A stretch of DNA of 64,000 bases, from assembly GCA_002071445.1 (NCBI GenBank), contig MWFE01000062.1, forward strand, positions 1-64,000. The letters are read 5' to 3'. Of the stretch, positions 1-10,296 are shown one piece after another. How positions within the stretch are numbered: position 1 is the stretch's first letter; every line of letters starts with the position of its first letter. The notes under the pieces are model-generated. The model was given only the letters and a program-made list of their open reading frames with translations, was not told the DNA's origin and ran no database searches. Made by a program: the position numbers and the translations under genes. This DNA is from Bacteroidetes bacterium ADurb.Bin008. GTDB lineage: Bacteria; Bacteroidota; Bacteroidia; Bacteroidales; Tenuifilaceae.

Positions 1-526
1 ACTTCGTTTTTTCATCAGCATAAAAGTACAGATTTTTATCTATACTTATGTCCGATGATTTAGGGGGCTGAAACACAGGCGTCCAAACTAATCCAACAAA
101 CATGGATACATATAATTTTACGATGAAATAAATTAACCACCCAATTAAAGGAAGAACTAAAAATATTTGAGGAGTTAATCTATTCAAAGTTTTCCAACCA
201 ACGACAATCCCCATGCTATAATAAAAATTAACGATAATCACTAAAACATATAATCCCAAAAACTTAGGATTACTCATCAAATCAGCATTCGTGTCAAATA
301 TGAATTTATAGGAATAGCCATGAATAAAGAAAGTAATCAATGCTCCAATTAAAATAACTTGCGCAAACTCCTTACGAATTATTTTAAAATCATTTTTTTT
401 TCTTAAAGAATAACATTGTTTACACATTGGTATTGTGTAATTTGATGCACAATTGCTACATAAGCCTTTTCCACAATCTTGGCATGTTGCAACGATAGTT
501 GTCTCAGGATGATAAAAACAGTTCAT
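1..526 (-). CDS. B-box zinc-finger membrane protein, partial at C-terminus
   Basis: An open frame starts with ATG at 526-524 on the minus strand and runs off the left edge (175 codons visible, no stop). The first 37 residues hold Cys/His spaced like a B-box zinc finger (Cys3, His6, then CQDC, LCSNC and CKQC pairs). Two or three hydrophobic segments follow (around IILIGALITFFIHGYSY, LGLYVLVIIVNFYYSMGIVVG and FLVLPLIGWLIYFIVKLYV). In bacteria this layout is typical of small membrane proteins of unknown role with an N-terminal zinc ribbon; the ligand or partner cannot be read here. It is transcribed away from xdhC. Confidence 0.7.
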   Translation of the reverse strand, partial: MNCFYHPETTIVATCQDCGKGLCSNCASNYTIPMCKQCYSLRKKNDFKIIRKEFAQVILIGALITFFIHGYSYKFIFDTNADLMSNPKFLGLYVLVIIVNFYYSMGIVVGWKTLNRLTPQIFLVLPLIGWLIYFIVKLYVSMFVGLVWTPVFQPPKSSDISIDKNLYFYADEKTK

Positions 527-1045
527 TTGTAGTCTATTTATTTAGGTTATATTTTTTAATTTTCTTTTTTGAATCATTTAGGAAAATATCTAAAATTTTA
601 ATTTAACGTATAATTTCCCTGTCACGTTTCCATATAAACAGTCTTTGTATTTATTATACAAATCTAATCAATGGTTTATCGCCTTTTTAAATGCAACTCA
701 ACTAGCTTATATGAATACAAAAACTATACTTATCCAACACCCCCTTGTCGTATATGTAAAACTTTAGCTGTTTTTACATACCGCAAGTTATTTATTCTTT
801 CTCAAAGAAGCAAGCATTTTCTGCCTATGGTTAGTGGGGCAACCGGTACATCGAAAAACCTATAATGGTTGATAATTTAGTGTCTTGCCCGCACCTATCG
901 GATAGCTGTTTCAAATTTTTCTTTGCATATTTTTTTATTTATTACCCGTTTTTTCATCCCGATTTTGCTAAATTGCCCGTCGGATTGTAGGGCTGCACTG
1001 CCTGCTGTTCGTTTTGTAACCATCATTTTATATAATTCACTGATT
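527..1045. other. Intergenic region, no gene supported
   Basis: This AT-rich gap separates two divergent genes and should contain both promoters. A short open frame at 671-865 has no recognisable protein features. I see no RNA gene or strong hairpin, and no exact TAnnTTTG promoter that I would assign. Confidence 0.5.
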
Positions 1046-1813
1046 ATGAAAGATTTTCTTTTTCAACTGAGCGAACTGAAAAGCCAGAACAGGATATTTA
1101 CCCTTTGCATTATTGTGGGCGCCAAGGGCTCTACCCCCCGTAAAGAGGGTGCCAAGATGTTGGTTTTTGACGATGGAACCATATTTGGTACCATAGGTGG
1201 CGGAGCCATTGAGTTGCAGGTGATTGCCGATGCCCTTGAGGTATTGAGGAGCGGCAAGCCCGTGAAAAAGATGTACCAGCTGGAAGAGGATGTGCAGATG
1301 CACTGCGGGGGAAGCATGGAGATATACATGGAGCCCTTTAACAAGGACCTGAACCTGTACATTTTCGGTGCAGGCCATGTGGGCAGGGAGGTGGGTCGCT
1401 TTGCTGCCGATTTGGATTTTAAGGTTATCTATGTGGACAACCGCGAGGGGATATACCACGAGTTCCCGTGCGACTACGCCCAATGCATCACCAACGACTA
1501 CTATAAGGCCATCGAGGAGATTGAGTTTACAACACGCGACTTTGCCGTGATCACCACACCCAACCATGAGTTTGATGAGCAGATTATGCTGCGGATGGCC
1601 AAGAAAGGGCTTACCTACGTGGGGATGATTGGCAGCAAGCGTAAGGTGGCTGAGGCGCGTAAACGACTGCTGGCACAAGGGGTTATTGGGGAAGAGGAGC
1701 TGAACCGTGTGGATATGCCCATAGGCATTCCGTTCAACTCGCAAACACCCCGCGAGATAGCCATAAGCATAGTGGCCAAACTGATTGATGTGAAGAACAC
1801 ACAGGGATTATGA
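1046..1813 (+). CDS. xdhC: XdhC/CoxI-family molybdenum hydroxylase maturation factor
   Basis: XdhC proteins bind the sulfurated molybdenum cofactor and deliver it to xanthine dehydrogenase. This 255-residue protein has the N-terminal XdhC motif (VGAKGSTPRKEGAKM, from about residue 24), an HCGG motif near residue 86 and a Rossmann GAGHVG near residue 108, with the family C-terminus (GMIGSKRK, TPREIAISI). The frame stays open upstream to 923, but that stretch is low-quality sequence; ATG at 1046 gives the family N-terminus MKDFLFQLSE. Its TGA overlaps the xdhA start in an ATGA junction, so the two are probably translationally coupled. Confidence 0.92.
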   Translation: MKDFLFQLSELKSQNRIFTLCIIVGAKGSTPRKEGAKMLVFDDGTIFGTIGGGAIELQVIADALEVLRSGKPVKKMYQLEEDVQMHCGGSMEIYMEPFNKDLNLYIFGAGHVGREVGRFAADLDFKVIYVDNREGIYHEFPCDYAQCITNDYYKAIEEIEFTTRDFAVITTPNHEFDEQIMLRMAKKGLTYVGMIGSKRKVAEARKRLLAQGVIGEEELNRVDMPIGIPFNSQTPREIAISIVAKLIDVKNTQGL

Positions 1814-3252
1814 TAAACGGCACCACCCTCAGGTTCCTGCAGGATGGACGCGTGGTGGAAATTGACTTTGCCGGATCGGCCATGCGCCCCTCCACCACTG
1901 TGCTCAACTACCTGCGCTCTCTCCCTCACCATCGGGGGACAAAGGAGGGGTGCGCCGAGGGCGACTGCGGCGCCTGCACCGTAGTGCTGGGCGAACCGGG
2001 GGAGAATGGCCGAATCCGATACAAGGCTGTTGACTCGTGTATGCTGTTCCTGGCATCCATCCACGGGAAGCAGCTGATAACCATCGAAAATTTGGCGCAG
2101 CGCAAGGGGAGCGAGACCATTTTGCATCCCGTTCAGCGGGCTTTGGTGGTGGAGCATGCCAGCCAGTGCGGGTTTTGCACCCCGGGCATTGCCATGTCGC
2201 TGTTTGCCTTTTACAAGTCGGGCATGGAGCCCACGCGGGAGAACATAGTGGATACCCTTTCGGGTAATCTATGCCGCTGCACCGGTTATCAGTCCATCAT
2301 CAGGGCCGCTCAGGAGCTCTGCTCGCATCGCGAGCCCGACCATTTCGATGCCAACGAAAGCCATACTTTGGAATTGCTACGGCAGATTGACAGTCAAAGC
2401 GAGAGCATGCAATTTGTCCATCCAGGGCAAACCTACTTTCTCCCCAAGAGCCTTGAGCAGGCTTTGAGGATAAAATTCGAGAACCCCGGCGTGCACGTTG
2501 TGAACGGATCCACCGATGTGGCCATCAGGCAGAACAAGCGACATGAGTATCTCCCCGCCATACTCGATATTTCGGCCATTGGCCGGCTGAAGGGCATCAG
2601 CAGGGAGGGCAAAGGGCACTACGTGGGTGCTGGCACAAGCATTGAGGCACTCAAGGAGTTTGCTGCAAGCAGCTTCCCGGCGTTGAGCCCAGCCCTTGGC
2701 GTTTTTGCATCCAAGCAGATCAGAAATATGGCTACCATAGGCGGTAACCTTTGCACGGCATCGCCCATAGGCGATTTAATCCCCATGATGTTTGCCCTTG
2801 GGGCAAAATTCGAGGTGATTGGAGCTAATGGAAAGAGGTGGGTTGAGGCCGAGGACTTCTTTGAGGGATACCGCAGGAATTGCCTCAAATCCGACGAACT
2901 GCTGAAAGGGATATTTATCCCTGAGATAGACGAAAATGTGCTGATCTTCAGTGAGAAAGTATCCAATCGTCGCGATTTGGATATTGCCACCGTAAGCCTG
3001 TGCGGTGCCATAAGGAGGGATGGGCAGGGGGTGATTACGGATATCATTCTTGCCTACGGCGGAATGGCCGCGACTGTGAAACGGGCAGGGCATGTTGAGC
3101 AGTTCTTGCTGGGTAAGAAATTGACGGTTCAAACGGTGGACGAGGCCCGGCAGCTTATTGCCCGCGATTTTAACCCCATTTCCGATGCCCGCGCCGGTAA
3201 TGATTACAGGCTGGCCGTTGCGGGTAATCTGCTGATGAGAATGGTTGAATAG
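1810..3252 (+). CDS. xdhA: Xanthine dehydrogenase iron-sulfur/FAD subunit
   Basis: This 480-residue small subunit carries two [2Fe-2S] clusters and FAD and passes electrons from the molybdenum centre to NAD+. The plant-type cluster uses Cys48, Cys53, Cys56 and Cys77; the second cluster is in the CGFC (120-123) and CRC (155-157) motifs. The FAD domain spans about 200-480, with VVNGSTDVAI near 230 and ATIGGN near 308. The length and fused Fe-S/FAD architecture match the bacterial XdhA type rather than the three-subunit type. It is the middle gene of xdhC-xdhA-xdhB, overlapping xdhC by 4 bases and ending 9 bases before xdhB. Confidence 0.93.
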   Translation: MINGTTLRFLQDGRVVEIDFAGSAMRPSTTVLNYLRSLPHHRGTKEGCAEGDCGACTVVLGEPGENGRIRYKAVDSCMLFLASIHGKQLITIENLAQRKGSETILHPVQRALVVEHASQCGFCTPGIAMSLFAFYKSGMEPTRENIVDTLSGNLCRCTGYQSIIRAAQELCSHREPDHFDANESHTLELLRQIDSQSESMQFVHPGQTYFLPKSLEQALRIKFENPGVHVVNGSTDVAIRQNKRHEYLPAILDISAIGRLKGISREGKGHYVGAGTSIEALKEFAASSFPALSPALGVFASKQIRNMATIGGNLCTASPIGDLIPMMFALGAKFEVIGANGKRWVEAEDFFEGYRRNCLKSDELLKGIFIPEIDENVLIFSEKVSNRRDLDIATVSLCGAIRRDGQGVITDIILAYGGMAATVKRAGHVEQFLLGKKLTVQTVDEARQLIARDFNPISDARAGNDYRLAVAGNLLMRMVE

Positions 3253-3261
3253 CGATTTACA

Positions 3262-5583
3262 ATGTCAAATGATAGGGTCATGACAAACAATCCGCATCAC
3301 GAGAGCGCCATACAGCATGTTACGGGAGAAGCCGTGTATGTGGCCGATATGCTTCCCACGGGGCAAACGCTGAGGGGGAGAGTGGTGTACAGCCCTCATG
3401 CCCATGCCCGCATTGTGAGTTACGATTTGTCGGAGGCCCTGAAAGTTGAGGGCGTGCACGATATACTGGATTGCAAGCGTATTCCCGGTGATAATCAGCT
3501 GAGTGTTGTCAATCTTGATGAGTTATGCCTTGCCGATGGGGTAGTGCATTGCGTAGGGCAGGCCATGTTTCTTATTGCTGCCGAAACCGATGAAATTGCA
3601 TTTGAGGCCGAGAAGTTGATAAGGGTTGAGTACGAATTGCTTGATCCAATTCTTACCATCGATGAGGCCATGGCAAGGGGTAACCGTCTGGAGCCGCCTC
3701 GCAGGATTGAGATTGGAAATGTTGATGATGCGCTGAAGAGATGCAAACATGTGTTGAGCGGCGAACTGAAAACGGGTGCTCAGGAACACTGGTATTTGGA
3801 AACACAGGCGGCAGTGTGTGTTCCGGGCGAGGATGGCGAGATGACCGTTTACGCCTCATCGCAGAGCCCCACCGAAACCCAAATGGTTGTAGCTGGTGTG
3901 CTGGGATTGCCCGCACATAAGGTAGTGTGCGAGGTAAGGCGGATGGGTGGCGGATTTGGTGGCAAGGAGACTCAGGGAAACCACGTGGCGGCATGGGCTG
4001 CCCTGCTGGCCAATGCAACCCGCAAACCCGTGTTGCTCTCGCTATTCCGCGATGATGACCAGAAGATCACGGGGAAGCGTCACCCGTTCCAATCCATCTA
4101 CACCATAGGCTTCGACGATGAGGGGAGAATAGAGGCCTACATGGTTGACCTGCACGCTGATGTGGGTATTGCCGCCGATCTCTCCATGGCCGTCCTGGAG
4201 CGGGCCATGTTTCACGCCGAGAATGCCTACTACATACCCAATGTCAGGATCACGGGGCACACCTGGAAAACCAACTTGCCCTCCAATACCGCATTTCGCG
4301 GGTTTGGCGGACCGCAGGGCATGGCAGTCATTGAAAATGCAATGGACAGGGTGGCCAGATACCTGAAGATGGACGCAGCACAGGTGCGTTTTAAAAACTT
4401 CTATGGCATCGAGACACGAAACGAAACGCCCTACGGGCAGATGGTTGAGAACAACAGGTTGTTCACTATCTGGGAGCGGATTATTGCCTCGGGCAATTAT
4501 TTCGAAAGGCGCAAGGAGGTTGAAAACTACAACCGAAGTCACACGCTTTACAAGAGGGGCCTGGCGCTCACACCCGTTAAATTTGGCATTTCCTTCACCA
4601 CATCGTTCCTAAATCAGGCGGGGGCACTGGTGCTGATATACAGGGATGGAACGGTATTGGTAAACCATGGTGGCACCGAGATGGGGCAGGGGCTTCATAC
4701 CAAGATAAGGCAGATTGCCGCACTCGAACTGGGCGTGCCCCTGGAGTGGGTGAGGATAAATGCCACCAACACATCCAAGGTACCCAACACATCACCCACG
4801 GCGGCGTCGTCGGGAACCGACCTCAACGGAATGGCTGTGAAGAATGCGGTGGATAAGCTGAAGGAACGTCTTTCGCCTTGCGCTAAAATGATGCTGAACG
4901 AGGTGTGTGGGAGCCAAACGGAGGGTGATATTACCTTTAAGGATGGCCAAGTTTTCTTTACCCATGAGCCTACACACAGGGTAGGGTTCGTTGAACTGGT
5001 GAAACGTGCCTATATCGAACGAATCAGCCTGCATGCAACGGGCTACTACAGCACCCCGGGGATACAGTTCGACAAGGATAGGGGCAAGGGCACTCCCTTT
5101 CACTACTTTGCCTTCGGCATGGCCATCGCCGAGGTGGAGGTTGATACCCTCACGGGCAGGAGCAAGACCCTTAGGGTTGATATTGTGCACGACGTGGGCG
5201 ATTCCATCAATCCACAAATTGACATGGGACAGGTAACCGGAGCCTTCATTCAGGGAATGGGCTGGTGCACAACCGAAACCATTAAGCGGGGCAGCTCAGG
5301 GGAGCTGCTCAACCACTCGCCCGACACCTACAAAATTCCCGGCATAGGCGATACCCCCGAAATTTTCAACGTTGAATTGCTACCCCTTGCTCCCAACCCC
5401 AAGGCCATCCGCAAGAGCAAGGCCGTGGGAGAGCCCCCCTTTATGCTGTCCTTTGCAGTGTGGCTGGCCATTAAGGATGCCATTTCGGCGGTGGGAAACC
5501 ACGAGCAGGAACCCGATTTCCAACTACCGGCAAATTGTGAAGTGGTACTGCTTTCCATGGAAAAACTAAAGGGAAACGGTTGA
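3262..5583 (+). CDS. xdhB: Xanthine dehydrogenase molybdopterin-binding subunit
   Basis: This is the 773-residue large catalytic subunit that hydroxylates the purine at the molybdenum cofactor. Visible family motifs are GGGFGGKE near residue 229, FRGFGGPQG near 345 (its Arg corresponds to the substrate-binding Arg of xanthine dehydrogenases) and GEPPF with the catalytic Glu at 724. Having both the Arg and the Glu favours true purine oxidation over an aldehyde-oxidase-like role, but the substrate is inferred. A second ATG lies six codons in. No transporter or molybdenum-cofactor synthesis gene is adjacent. The gene is followed by about 115 bases without a hairpin terminator. Confidence 0.93.
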   Translation: MSNDRVMTNNPHHESAIQHVTGEAVYVADMLPTGQTLRGRVVYSPHAHARIVSYDLSEALKVEGVHDILDCKRIPGDNQLSVVNLDELCLADGVVHCVGQAMFLIAAETDEIAFEAEKLIRVEYELLDPILTIDEAMARGNRLEPPRRIEIGNVDDALKRCKHVLSGELKTGAQEHWYLETQAAVCVPGEDGEMTVYASSQSPTETQMVVAGVLGLPAHKVVCEVRRMGGGFGGKETQGNHVAAWAALLANATRKPVLLSLFRDDDQKITGKRHPFQSIYTIGFDDEGRIEAYMVDLHADVGIAADLSMAVLERAMFHAENAYYIPNVRITGHTWKTNLPSNTAFRGFGGPQGMAVIENAMDRVARYLKMDAAQVRFKNFYGIETRNETPYGQMVENNRLFTIWERIIASGNYFERRKEVENYNRSHTLYKRGLALTPVKFGISFTTSFLNQAGALVLIYRDGTVLVNHGGTEMGQGLHTKIRQIAALELGVPLEWVRINATNTSKVPNTSPTAASSGTDLNGMAVKNAVDKLKERLSPCAKMMLNEVCGSQTEGDITFKDGQVFFTHEPTHRVGFVELVKRAYIERISLHATGYYSTPGIQFDKDRGKGTPFHYFAFGMAIAEVEVDTLTGRSKTLRVDIVHDVGDSINPQIDMGQVTGAFIQGMGWCTTETIKRGSSGELLNHSPDTYKIPGIGDTPEIFNVELLPLAPNPKAIRKSKAVGEPPFMLSFAVWLAIKDAISAVGNHEQEPDFQLPANCEVVLLSMEKLKGNG

Positions 5584-5703
5584 AGTACCCATTTTTATCC
5601 TTTTTTATTAAACTTTATTCGGGTTACTTACTCTAAAAAGGAGTAATGGCGTTGATATTTTTAAATCAAAAACAATCATATTTATAACTAAAACCTTTTG
5701 AAC

Positions 5704-7800
5704 ATGAAAAGATTATTGTTTTTTTTAATTCCGGTTACCATGATGATAGGTTGTACCAAGACCGAGAAGCCAAACCCTTTTTTCGTTGAGTGGAATACTC
5801 CCTTTGGCTCTCCGCCATTCCACCTCATTGAAGAGGGGCACTATCTTCCTGCTTACGAGGAGGGAATTCGTCAGCATCAGGCTGAGATAGACGCGATTAT
5901 CAATAATACCGAGGAGCCTGACTTTGAGAATACCATCGTGGCATACGATCAAGCGGGCGAGCTGCTCAGCAAAGTAGGAATGGTGTTCGGTGGACTTCGC
6001 AGTGCGAATACCTCTGACAGTTTGCAAGCCATTGCAAAGATTACAACTCCCATGCTGACGGCACATTACAACTCCATCAGGCTCAATCAGGAACTGTTTG
6101 CAAAGATTAAGGCTGTTTACGATAAGCGTGAAACCCTCAACCTTGATACGGAAAAGATGAGGCTTGTGGAGAAGATTTATCGCGATTTTGAGCGCGGAGG
6201 TGCTGCTCTTCCCGAGGAAAAACGTGAGGAGTTGAAAAAAATCAGCGAGCGCATGTCCATGGTTTCTCTTCTGCTGAACGAGAATCTGCTTAAGGAGAAT
6301 AGTGGATTTACTTTGGTAATAGATGATGAAGCCGATCTGGACGGGCTACCCGAATGGGTTCGAGCCGGAGCAGCGGAACTGGCCCAAAAGGCAGGGATGG
6401 AGGGTAAGTGGTTGTTCAACCTCTCCAAGCCCAGCTGGATTCCCTTTTTGCAGTTCTCAAAACGCCGCGACCTGAGGGAAAAATTGTACACCGCATATTT
6501 TATGAGGGGCGACAATGACAACGAGAATGATAACAAGAAGCTGTTTGCCGAGCTGATGGTTCTTCGTCAAAAGATGTCGAACATTTTGGGGTATGCCAAC
6601 TATGGCGAGTACTCTACCGACGACCAGATGGCCGAATCGCCTGAAAACGTGTATAAATTTTTGTTGGATGTCTGGAAACCCGCCATTGCTCGTGCTAAGC
6701 AAGAGCGCGATGATATGCAGAAAATCATTGACAAGGAAGGAGGAAACTTTAAATTGCAATCGTGGGATTGGTGGTACTACGCCGAGAAGGTACGCAAGGA
6801 GAAGTACGATTTGGATGAGGACGAAATAAAACCCTACCTCACCATTGATAACGTGCGCGAAGGTATTTTCTACGTAACCAATAAGCTCTACGGGTTAACC
6901 TATAAAAAGCGCACCGATATACCCGTTTACCACGAAGAGGTTGAGGCCTACGAGGTGATTGATCGTGATGGCTCTCATTTGGCCGTTCTTCTGGTTGACC
7001 CGTTCCCACGTTCCAACAAGCAGAATGGCGCATGGTGTGGTGGATACCGTAGCGGAGCCTATAAGGATGGCGTGAAGATTACCCCTGTGGTTACCATTGT
7101 GCTTAACTTCTCCCGCCCCGTGGGCGGCAAGCCGGCAATGCTGAGCTGGGACGAGACTGAAACCTATTTCCATGAGTTTGGACACGCCCTGCACAACTTC
7201 TTTGCCGATGGGCATTACCGTCGTACCAGCAGGAGCGTACCCCGCGATTTTGTTGAGTTGCCCTCGCAGGTGATGGAGAACTGGGCCGGCGAACCCGAAG
7301 TGCTGAAGGTTTACGCCAAGCACTACGAAACCGGTGAGCCCATTCCCGATGAGCTGATTGAAAAGATGCAGCGCAGCAGCAAGTTCAACCAGGGTTTTGC
7401 CACCTCTGAGTACGTGGCAGCATCCATACTAGATATGGATTGGCATACTCGCAATGTTACCGAGAATGTGGATGTGAGAAAGTTTGAGAAGGAATCCATG
7501 GATCGCATAGGGCTTATCCCCGAGATAGTTCCCCGCTACCGTACCACCAATTTTGGCCATATATTTGGCGGCGGCTACGCAGCCGGTTACTATGTATATC
7601 TGTGGGCCGGTCAGCTGGATTCCGATGCCTTTGAGGCTTTCAAGGAGACAGGTGATATTTTCAATCAGGAGCTGGCAGCTAAATTCAGGAAGCATATCCT
7701 TGCAGAGAACTGCATGGGAGAGGGAATGGAGCAGTATGTCAAGTTCCGTGGCAGTGCCCCATCCATTGATCCATTGTTAAGACAAAGAGGGTTGAAATAG
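5704..7800 (+). CDS. dcp: M3-family zinc peptidase, Dcp-like lipoprotein
   Basis: This oligopeptidase of the thimet/Dcp family (M3) typically removes C-terminal dipeptides from short peptides. The zinc motif HEFGH starts at residue 490, followed by ALHNFF. The N-terminus (MKRLLFFLIPVTMMIGC) is a lipoprotein signal with the lipid-bearing Cys at 17, so the enzyme is probably anchored facing the periplasm. The length of about 698 residues is normal for Dcp. The frame could begin at a TTG at 5698, but the ATG at 5704 gives a cleaner signal peptide. It stands alone and ends before a strong hairpin terminator. Confidence 0.88.
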   Translation: MKRLLFFLIPVTMMIGCTKTEKPNPFFVEWNTPFGSPPFHLIEEGHYLPAYEEGIRQHQAEIDAIINNTEEPDFENTIVAYDQAGELLSKVGMVFGGLRSANTSDSLQAIAKITTPMLTAHYNSIRLNQELFAKIKAVYDKRETLNLDTEKMRLVEKIYRDFERGGAALPEEKREELKKISERMSMVSLLLNENLLKENSGFTLVIDDEADLDGLPEWVRAGAAELAQKAGMEGKWLFNLSKPSWIPFLQFSKRRDLREKLYTAYFMRGDNDNENDNKKLFAELMVLRQKMSNILGYANYGEYSTDDQMAESPENVYKFLLDVWKPAIARAKQERDDMQKIIDKEGGNFKLQSWDWWYYAEKVRKEKYDLDEDEIKPYLTIDNVREGIFYVTNKLYGLTYKKRTDIPVYHEEVEAYEVIDRDGSHLAVLLVDPFPRSNKQNGAWCGGYRSGAYKDGVKITPVVTIVLNFSRPVGGKPAMLSWDETETYFHEFGHALHNFFADGHYRRTSRSVPRDFVELPSQVMENWAGEPEVLKVYAKHYETGEPIPDELIEKMQRSSKFNQGFATSEYVAASILDMDWHTRNVTENVDVRKFEKESMDRIGLIPEIVPRYRTTNFGHIFGGGYAAGYYVYLWAGQLDSDAFEAFKETGDIFNQELAAKFRKHILAENCMGEGMEQYVKFRGSAPSIDPLLRQRGLK

Positions 7801-7822
7801 ATAATAGTTTTTGCAGAAAGAG

Positions 7823-7854
7823 AGGCTGTCCGTTTCATCGGGCGGCCTTTTTTT
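7823..7854 (+). terminator. Rho-independent terminator after the M3 peptidase
   Basis: A ten-base-pair stem (AGGCTGTCCG / CGGGCGGCCT, with two G-U pairs) and a six-base loop are followed by seven T. It lies 22 bases after the peptidase stop codon. Confidence 0.85.
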
Positions 7855-7905
7855 GTGGTATTTATTGGGGAGTCAAGGTTAAAAACTCCCTATTATTAAC
7901 GGTTT

Positions 7906-8340
7906 TTATCCCCTTATAAGAATCGATTCGGTACTCGTCGGCTGTGACAACCATTTTAGGATAGAGTTGTCCTGTAAATCCAGCAAATTGCCATATTCGC
8001 TGTTCTTAACCTTCTCGTTGGCCAGCGACAGGGTTACCTGAATGTAAATCCGTTCGTTACCTTTTTCACAGATAAAATCAATCTCTTTATGGCCATATTT
8101 CCCAATGGTTACTCTGTACCCATGAATCAGCATATTCAGTAGCACAACATTCTCTAATAGCTGGTTAATATCGTTTTGGTTATACGAAAGAATGGCATGG
8201 CGTAACCCCGTATCCTGAAAATAGTATTTCTCACCAGTTTCGAGTATCCGTTTACCTTTCAGGTCGTTTCGGAAAATCTTAAAAATCAAAAAGGCGTTTT
8301 GCAGATGACCAAATAGTCGAGGACTATGGTCTTATTTTGA
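7906..8340 (-). pseudogene. Remnant of an AAA ATPase, DUF4143 C-terminal part
   Basis: The readable part (frame open to 8289, with only a TTG start there) encodes the end of a DUF4143 protein: NDLKGKRILETGEKYYFQD, DTGLRHAIL, and a PD-(D/E)xK-like core KYGHKEIDFICEKG with IYIQVT. Just upstream, another frame reads NKTIV then DYL while this frame resumes at GHLQNAF, so a frameshift near 8305-8325 interrupts the match to the family. The ATPase half with the Walker A motif is absent: the next 100 bases hold only the pckA terminator. This is therefore a truncated, decayed gene, not a small functional one. A different, intact ATPase of related type lies at 39787-41109. Confidence 0.75.
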
Positions 8341-8379
8341 TGACAAACTTTTCCCCCAGATTCAAACCCTTTCAGTTGT

Positions 8380-8415
8380 AAGAAAAACAGCCGCCCTTGA
8401 AGCGAGGGCGGCTGT
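8380..8415 (-). terminator. Rho-independent terminator of pckA
   Basis: On the minus strand, ACAGCCGCCCT and AGGGCGGCTGT form a perfect 11-base-pair stem with a seven-base loop, followed by TTTTCTT. It lies 22 bases past the pckA stop. Confidence 0.85.
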
Positions 8416-8437
8416 TGTGCAAAATTTTTCAATAAAT

Positions 8438-10054
8438 TTATATCTGTGGCCCTGCGGCAATTAGCCTTCTTCCGGCCTCGTTGTCGGTGAAGTTCTCAAA
8501 GTTCTTGATAAACTTTTGTGCCAAATCCCTGGCAGCAATATCCCAATCGGAGGGATTGGGCCAACTATTGCGAGGGTTCAGGTATTTGGTTTCAACACCC
8601 TTGAGGGCCTTGGGTATCTGAAGATTGAAAATGGGCATGGTTTCAAACTCTGCATTTTCGATGCTCCCGTCCAAAATGGCGTTGATAATGGCACGGGTTC
8701 CGGGCAGATTCATCCTGTTGCCTACGCCGTAGGCACCGCCTACCCATCCTGTGTTCACCAGGTAGGTTTTAGCCCCGTGCTGCTCCATTTTCTTAACCAG
8801 CTCGCGCGAGTACACAGTGGGGTGGAGTAGCAGGAATGCCTGACCAAAACAGCTGCTAAAGGTGGGCTGTGGCTCGGTGATACCCCGCTCCGTACCCGCC
8901 AGCTTAGAGGTAAAACCACTGAGGAAGTGGTACTGTGCCTGATCGTCGGTGAGCCTGGCCACAGGAGGAAGCACGCCAAAGGCGTCGGCGGTGAGGAAGA
9001 TAATCTTCTTAGCATGACCAGCCTTGGAAACCGGCTTGACAATATTTTTGATATGGTAAATGGGGTACGAAACCCTTGTATTCTCCGTTTTGGCCTTGGA
9101 GGCAAAGTCGATAATGCCCTTCTCGTCTACCACAAGGTTTTCCAAAAGCGCATCGCGCTTAATGGCAGCGTAGATATCGGGCTCCTTCTTGGGGTCGAGG
9201 TCAATGCACTTGGCATAGCATCCGCCCTCGAAATTGAAAATGCCGTCGTCGTCCCAGCCATGCTCATCGTCGCCTATGAGGGCGCGGTTGGGGTCGGTTG
9301 ACAGGGTGGTTTTTCCGGTTCCCGAAAGTCCGAAGAAAATGGCCACGTCGCCTTGTTTGCCTACGTTGGCGCTGCAGTGCATGGCCGCTATGCCCTTGAG
9401 GGGCAGGAAGTAGTTCATCACCGAGAAGATGCCCTTCTTCATCTCGCCACCGTACCAGCTACCGCCTATCACTGCCATACGCTGGGTAAGGTGGAAAACC
9501 ACATACACTTCGCTGTTGAGATTCTGCTCTTTCCACAGGGGGTTTGTGGTTTTTGATGCCACCAGCACCACAAAATCGGGCTCAAAATTTTTCAACTCCT
9601 CCTCGCTGGGCCTGATAAACATGTTCTTTACAAAGTGTGCCTGCCAGGCCACCTCCATGATGAAACGTACCTTGAGACGCGTATCCACGTTGGCACCGCA
9701 GTAGGCATCCATCACGTACAGTCTTTTGCCGGTGAACTGTTTGGCGCTGATTGATTTAAGGTGCTCCCAAACCTCGGGCGTAACGGGTTTGTTGTCTGAA
9801 CTTTTTTTGCCCTTCTCAGCCCACCAAACGTTTTGCTCTGAGCCCGGCTCCCTAACAATGTACTTGTCCTTGGGAGAGCGACCGGTAAAAATTCCCGTGT
9901 CAACATTCACCGCTCCAAGCGATGTGACTACTCCACGCTCAAAGCCTTCCAGCGATGGGTCAGTTTCGTGTTTGTAAAGCAAATCGTAATCGGGGTTGTG
10001 GATTATTTCCTTGGCCTCGCCAATACCATAGGGTGTCAAATCAATACTTTTCAT
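8438..10054 (-). CDS. pckA: ATP-dependent phosphoenolpyruvate carboxykinase
   Basis: PckA interconverts oxaloacetate + ATP with phosphoenolpyruvate + CO2 + ADP; in anaerobic Bacteroidetes it often runs in the carboxylating direction. The 538-residue length is typical. Seen here are the RSPKDKYIV substrate region near 59, the kinase-1a P-loop GLSGTGKT at 242-249, the metal-binding GDDEHGWDD near 261 and the R-rich [17 protein letters not shown] segment. A TATCTTTG element upstream and a strong terminator downstream make it a single-gene transcript. Confidence 0.96.
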   Translation of the reverse strand: MKSIDLTPYGIGEAKEIIHNPDYDLLYKHETDPSLEGFERGVVTSLGAVNVDTGIFTGRSPKDKYIVREPGSEQNVWWAEKGKKSSDNKPVTPEVWEHLKSISAKQFTGKRLYVMDAYCGANVDTRLKVRFIMEVAWQAHFVKNMFIRPSEEELKNFEPDFVVLVASKTTNPLWKEQNLNSEVYVVFHLTQRMAVIGGSWYGGEMKKGIFSVMNYFLPLKGIAAMHCSANVGKQGDVAIFFGLSGTGKTTLSTDPNRALIGDDEHGWDDDGIFNFEGGCYAKCIDLDPKKEPDIYAAIKRDALLENLVVDEKGIIDFASKAKTENTRVSYPIYHIKNIVKPVSKAGHAKKIIFLTADAFGVLPPVARLTDDQAQYHFLSGFTSKLAGTERGITEPQPTFSSCFGQAFLLLHPTVYSRELVKKMEQHGAKTYLVNTGWVGGAYGVGNRMNLPGTRAIINAILDGSIENAEFETMPIFNLQIPKALKGVETKYLNPRNSWPNPSDWDIAARDLAQKFIKNFENFTDNEAGRRLIAAGPQI

Positions 10055-10107
10055 GTGTTTTAGTATTAAATAAACAAAGCGGCCACCTTTTTCGAACCGC
10101 CAAAAAA

Positions 10108-10115
10108 CAAAGATA
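10108..10115 (-). promoter_or_regulatory. Candidate Bacteroidetes -7 element for pckA
   Basis: On the minus strand TATCTTTG matches the TAnnTTTG consensus exactly, 54 bases before the pckA ATG. I do not see a clear TTG at the expected -33 position. Confidence 0.4.
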
Positions 10116-10296
10116 TACTTTTAAAATCATTGGTTAAGCATGGTGCGCTTATGTTTAATATCAGAAAAATTGGGTGTGTGGAAATATCTGTTTAGGTGTG
10201 CTTTATACGAAATGGATGGGTTTGTTGCTGCAGGATGGATCAATTAGGAGGATTAGGCCCAAACATTAACTTTTTGATGATGCATATGAAAAAGGG

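Noticed and set aside
671..865. Short open frame of 64 codons upstream of xdhC
   Set aside because: No family resemblance, no promoter or ribosome site, unusual composition, and it lies in a divergent intergenic region.
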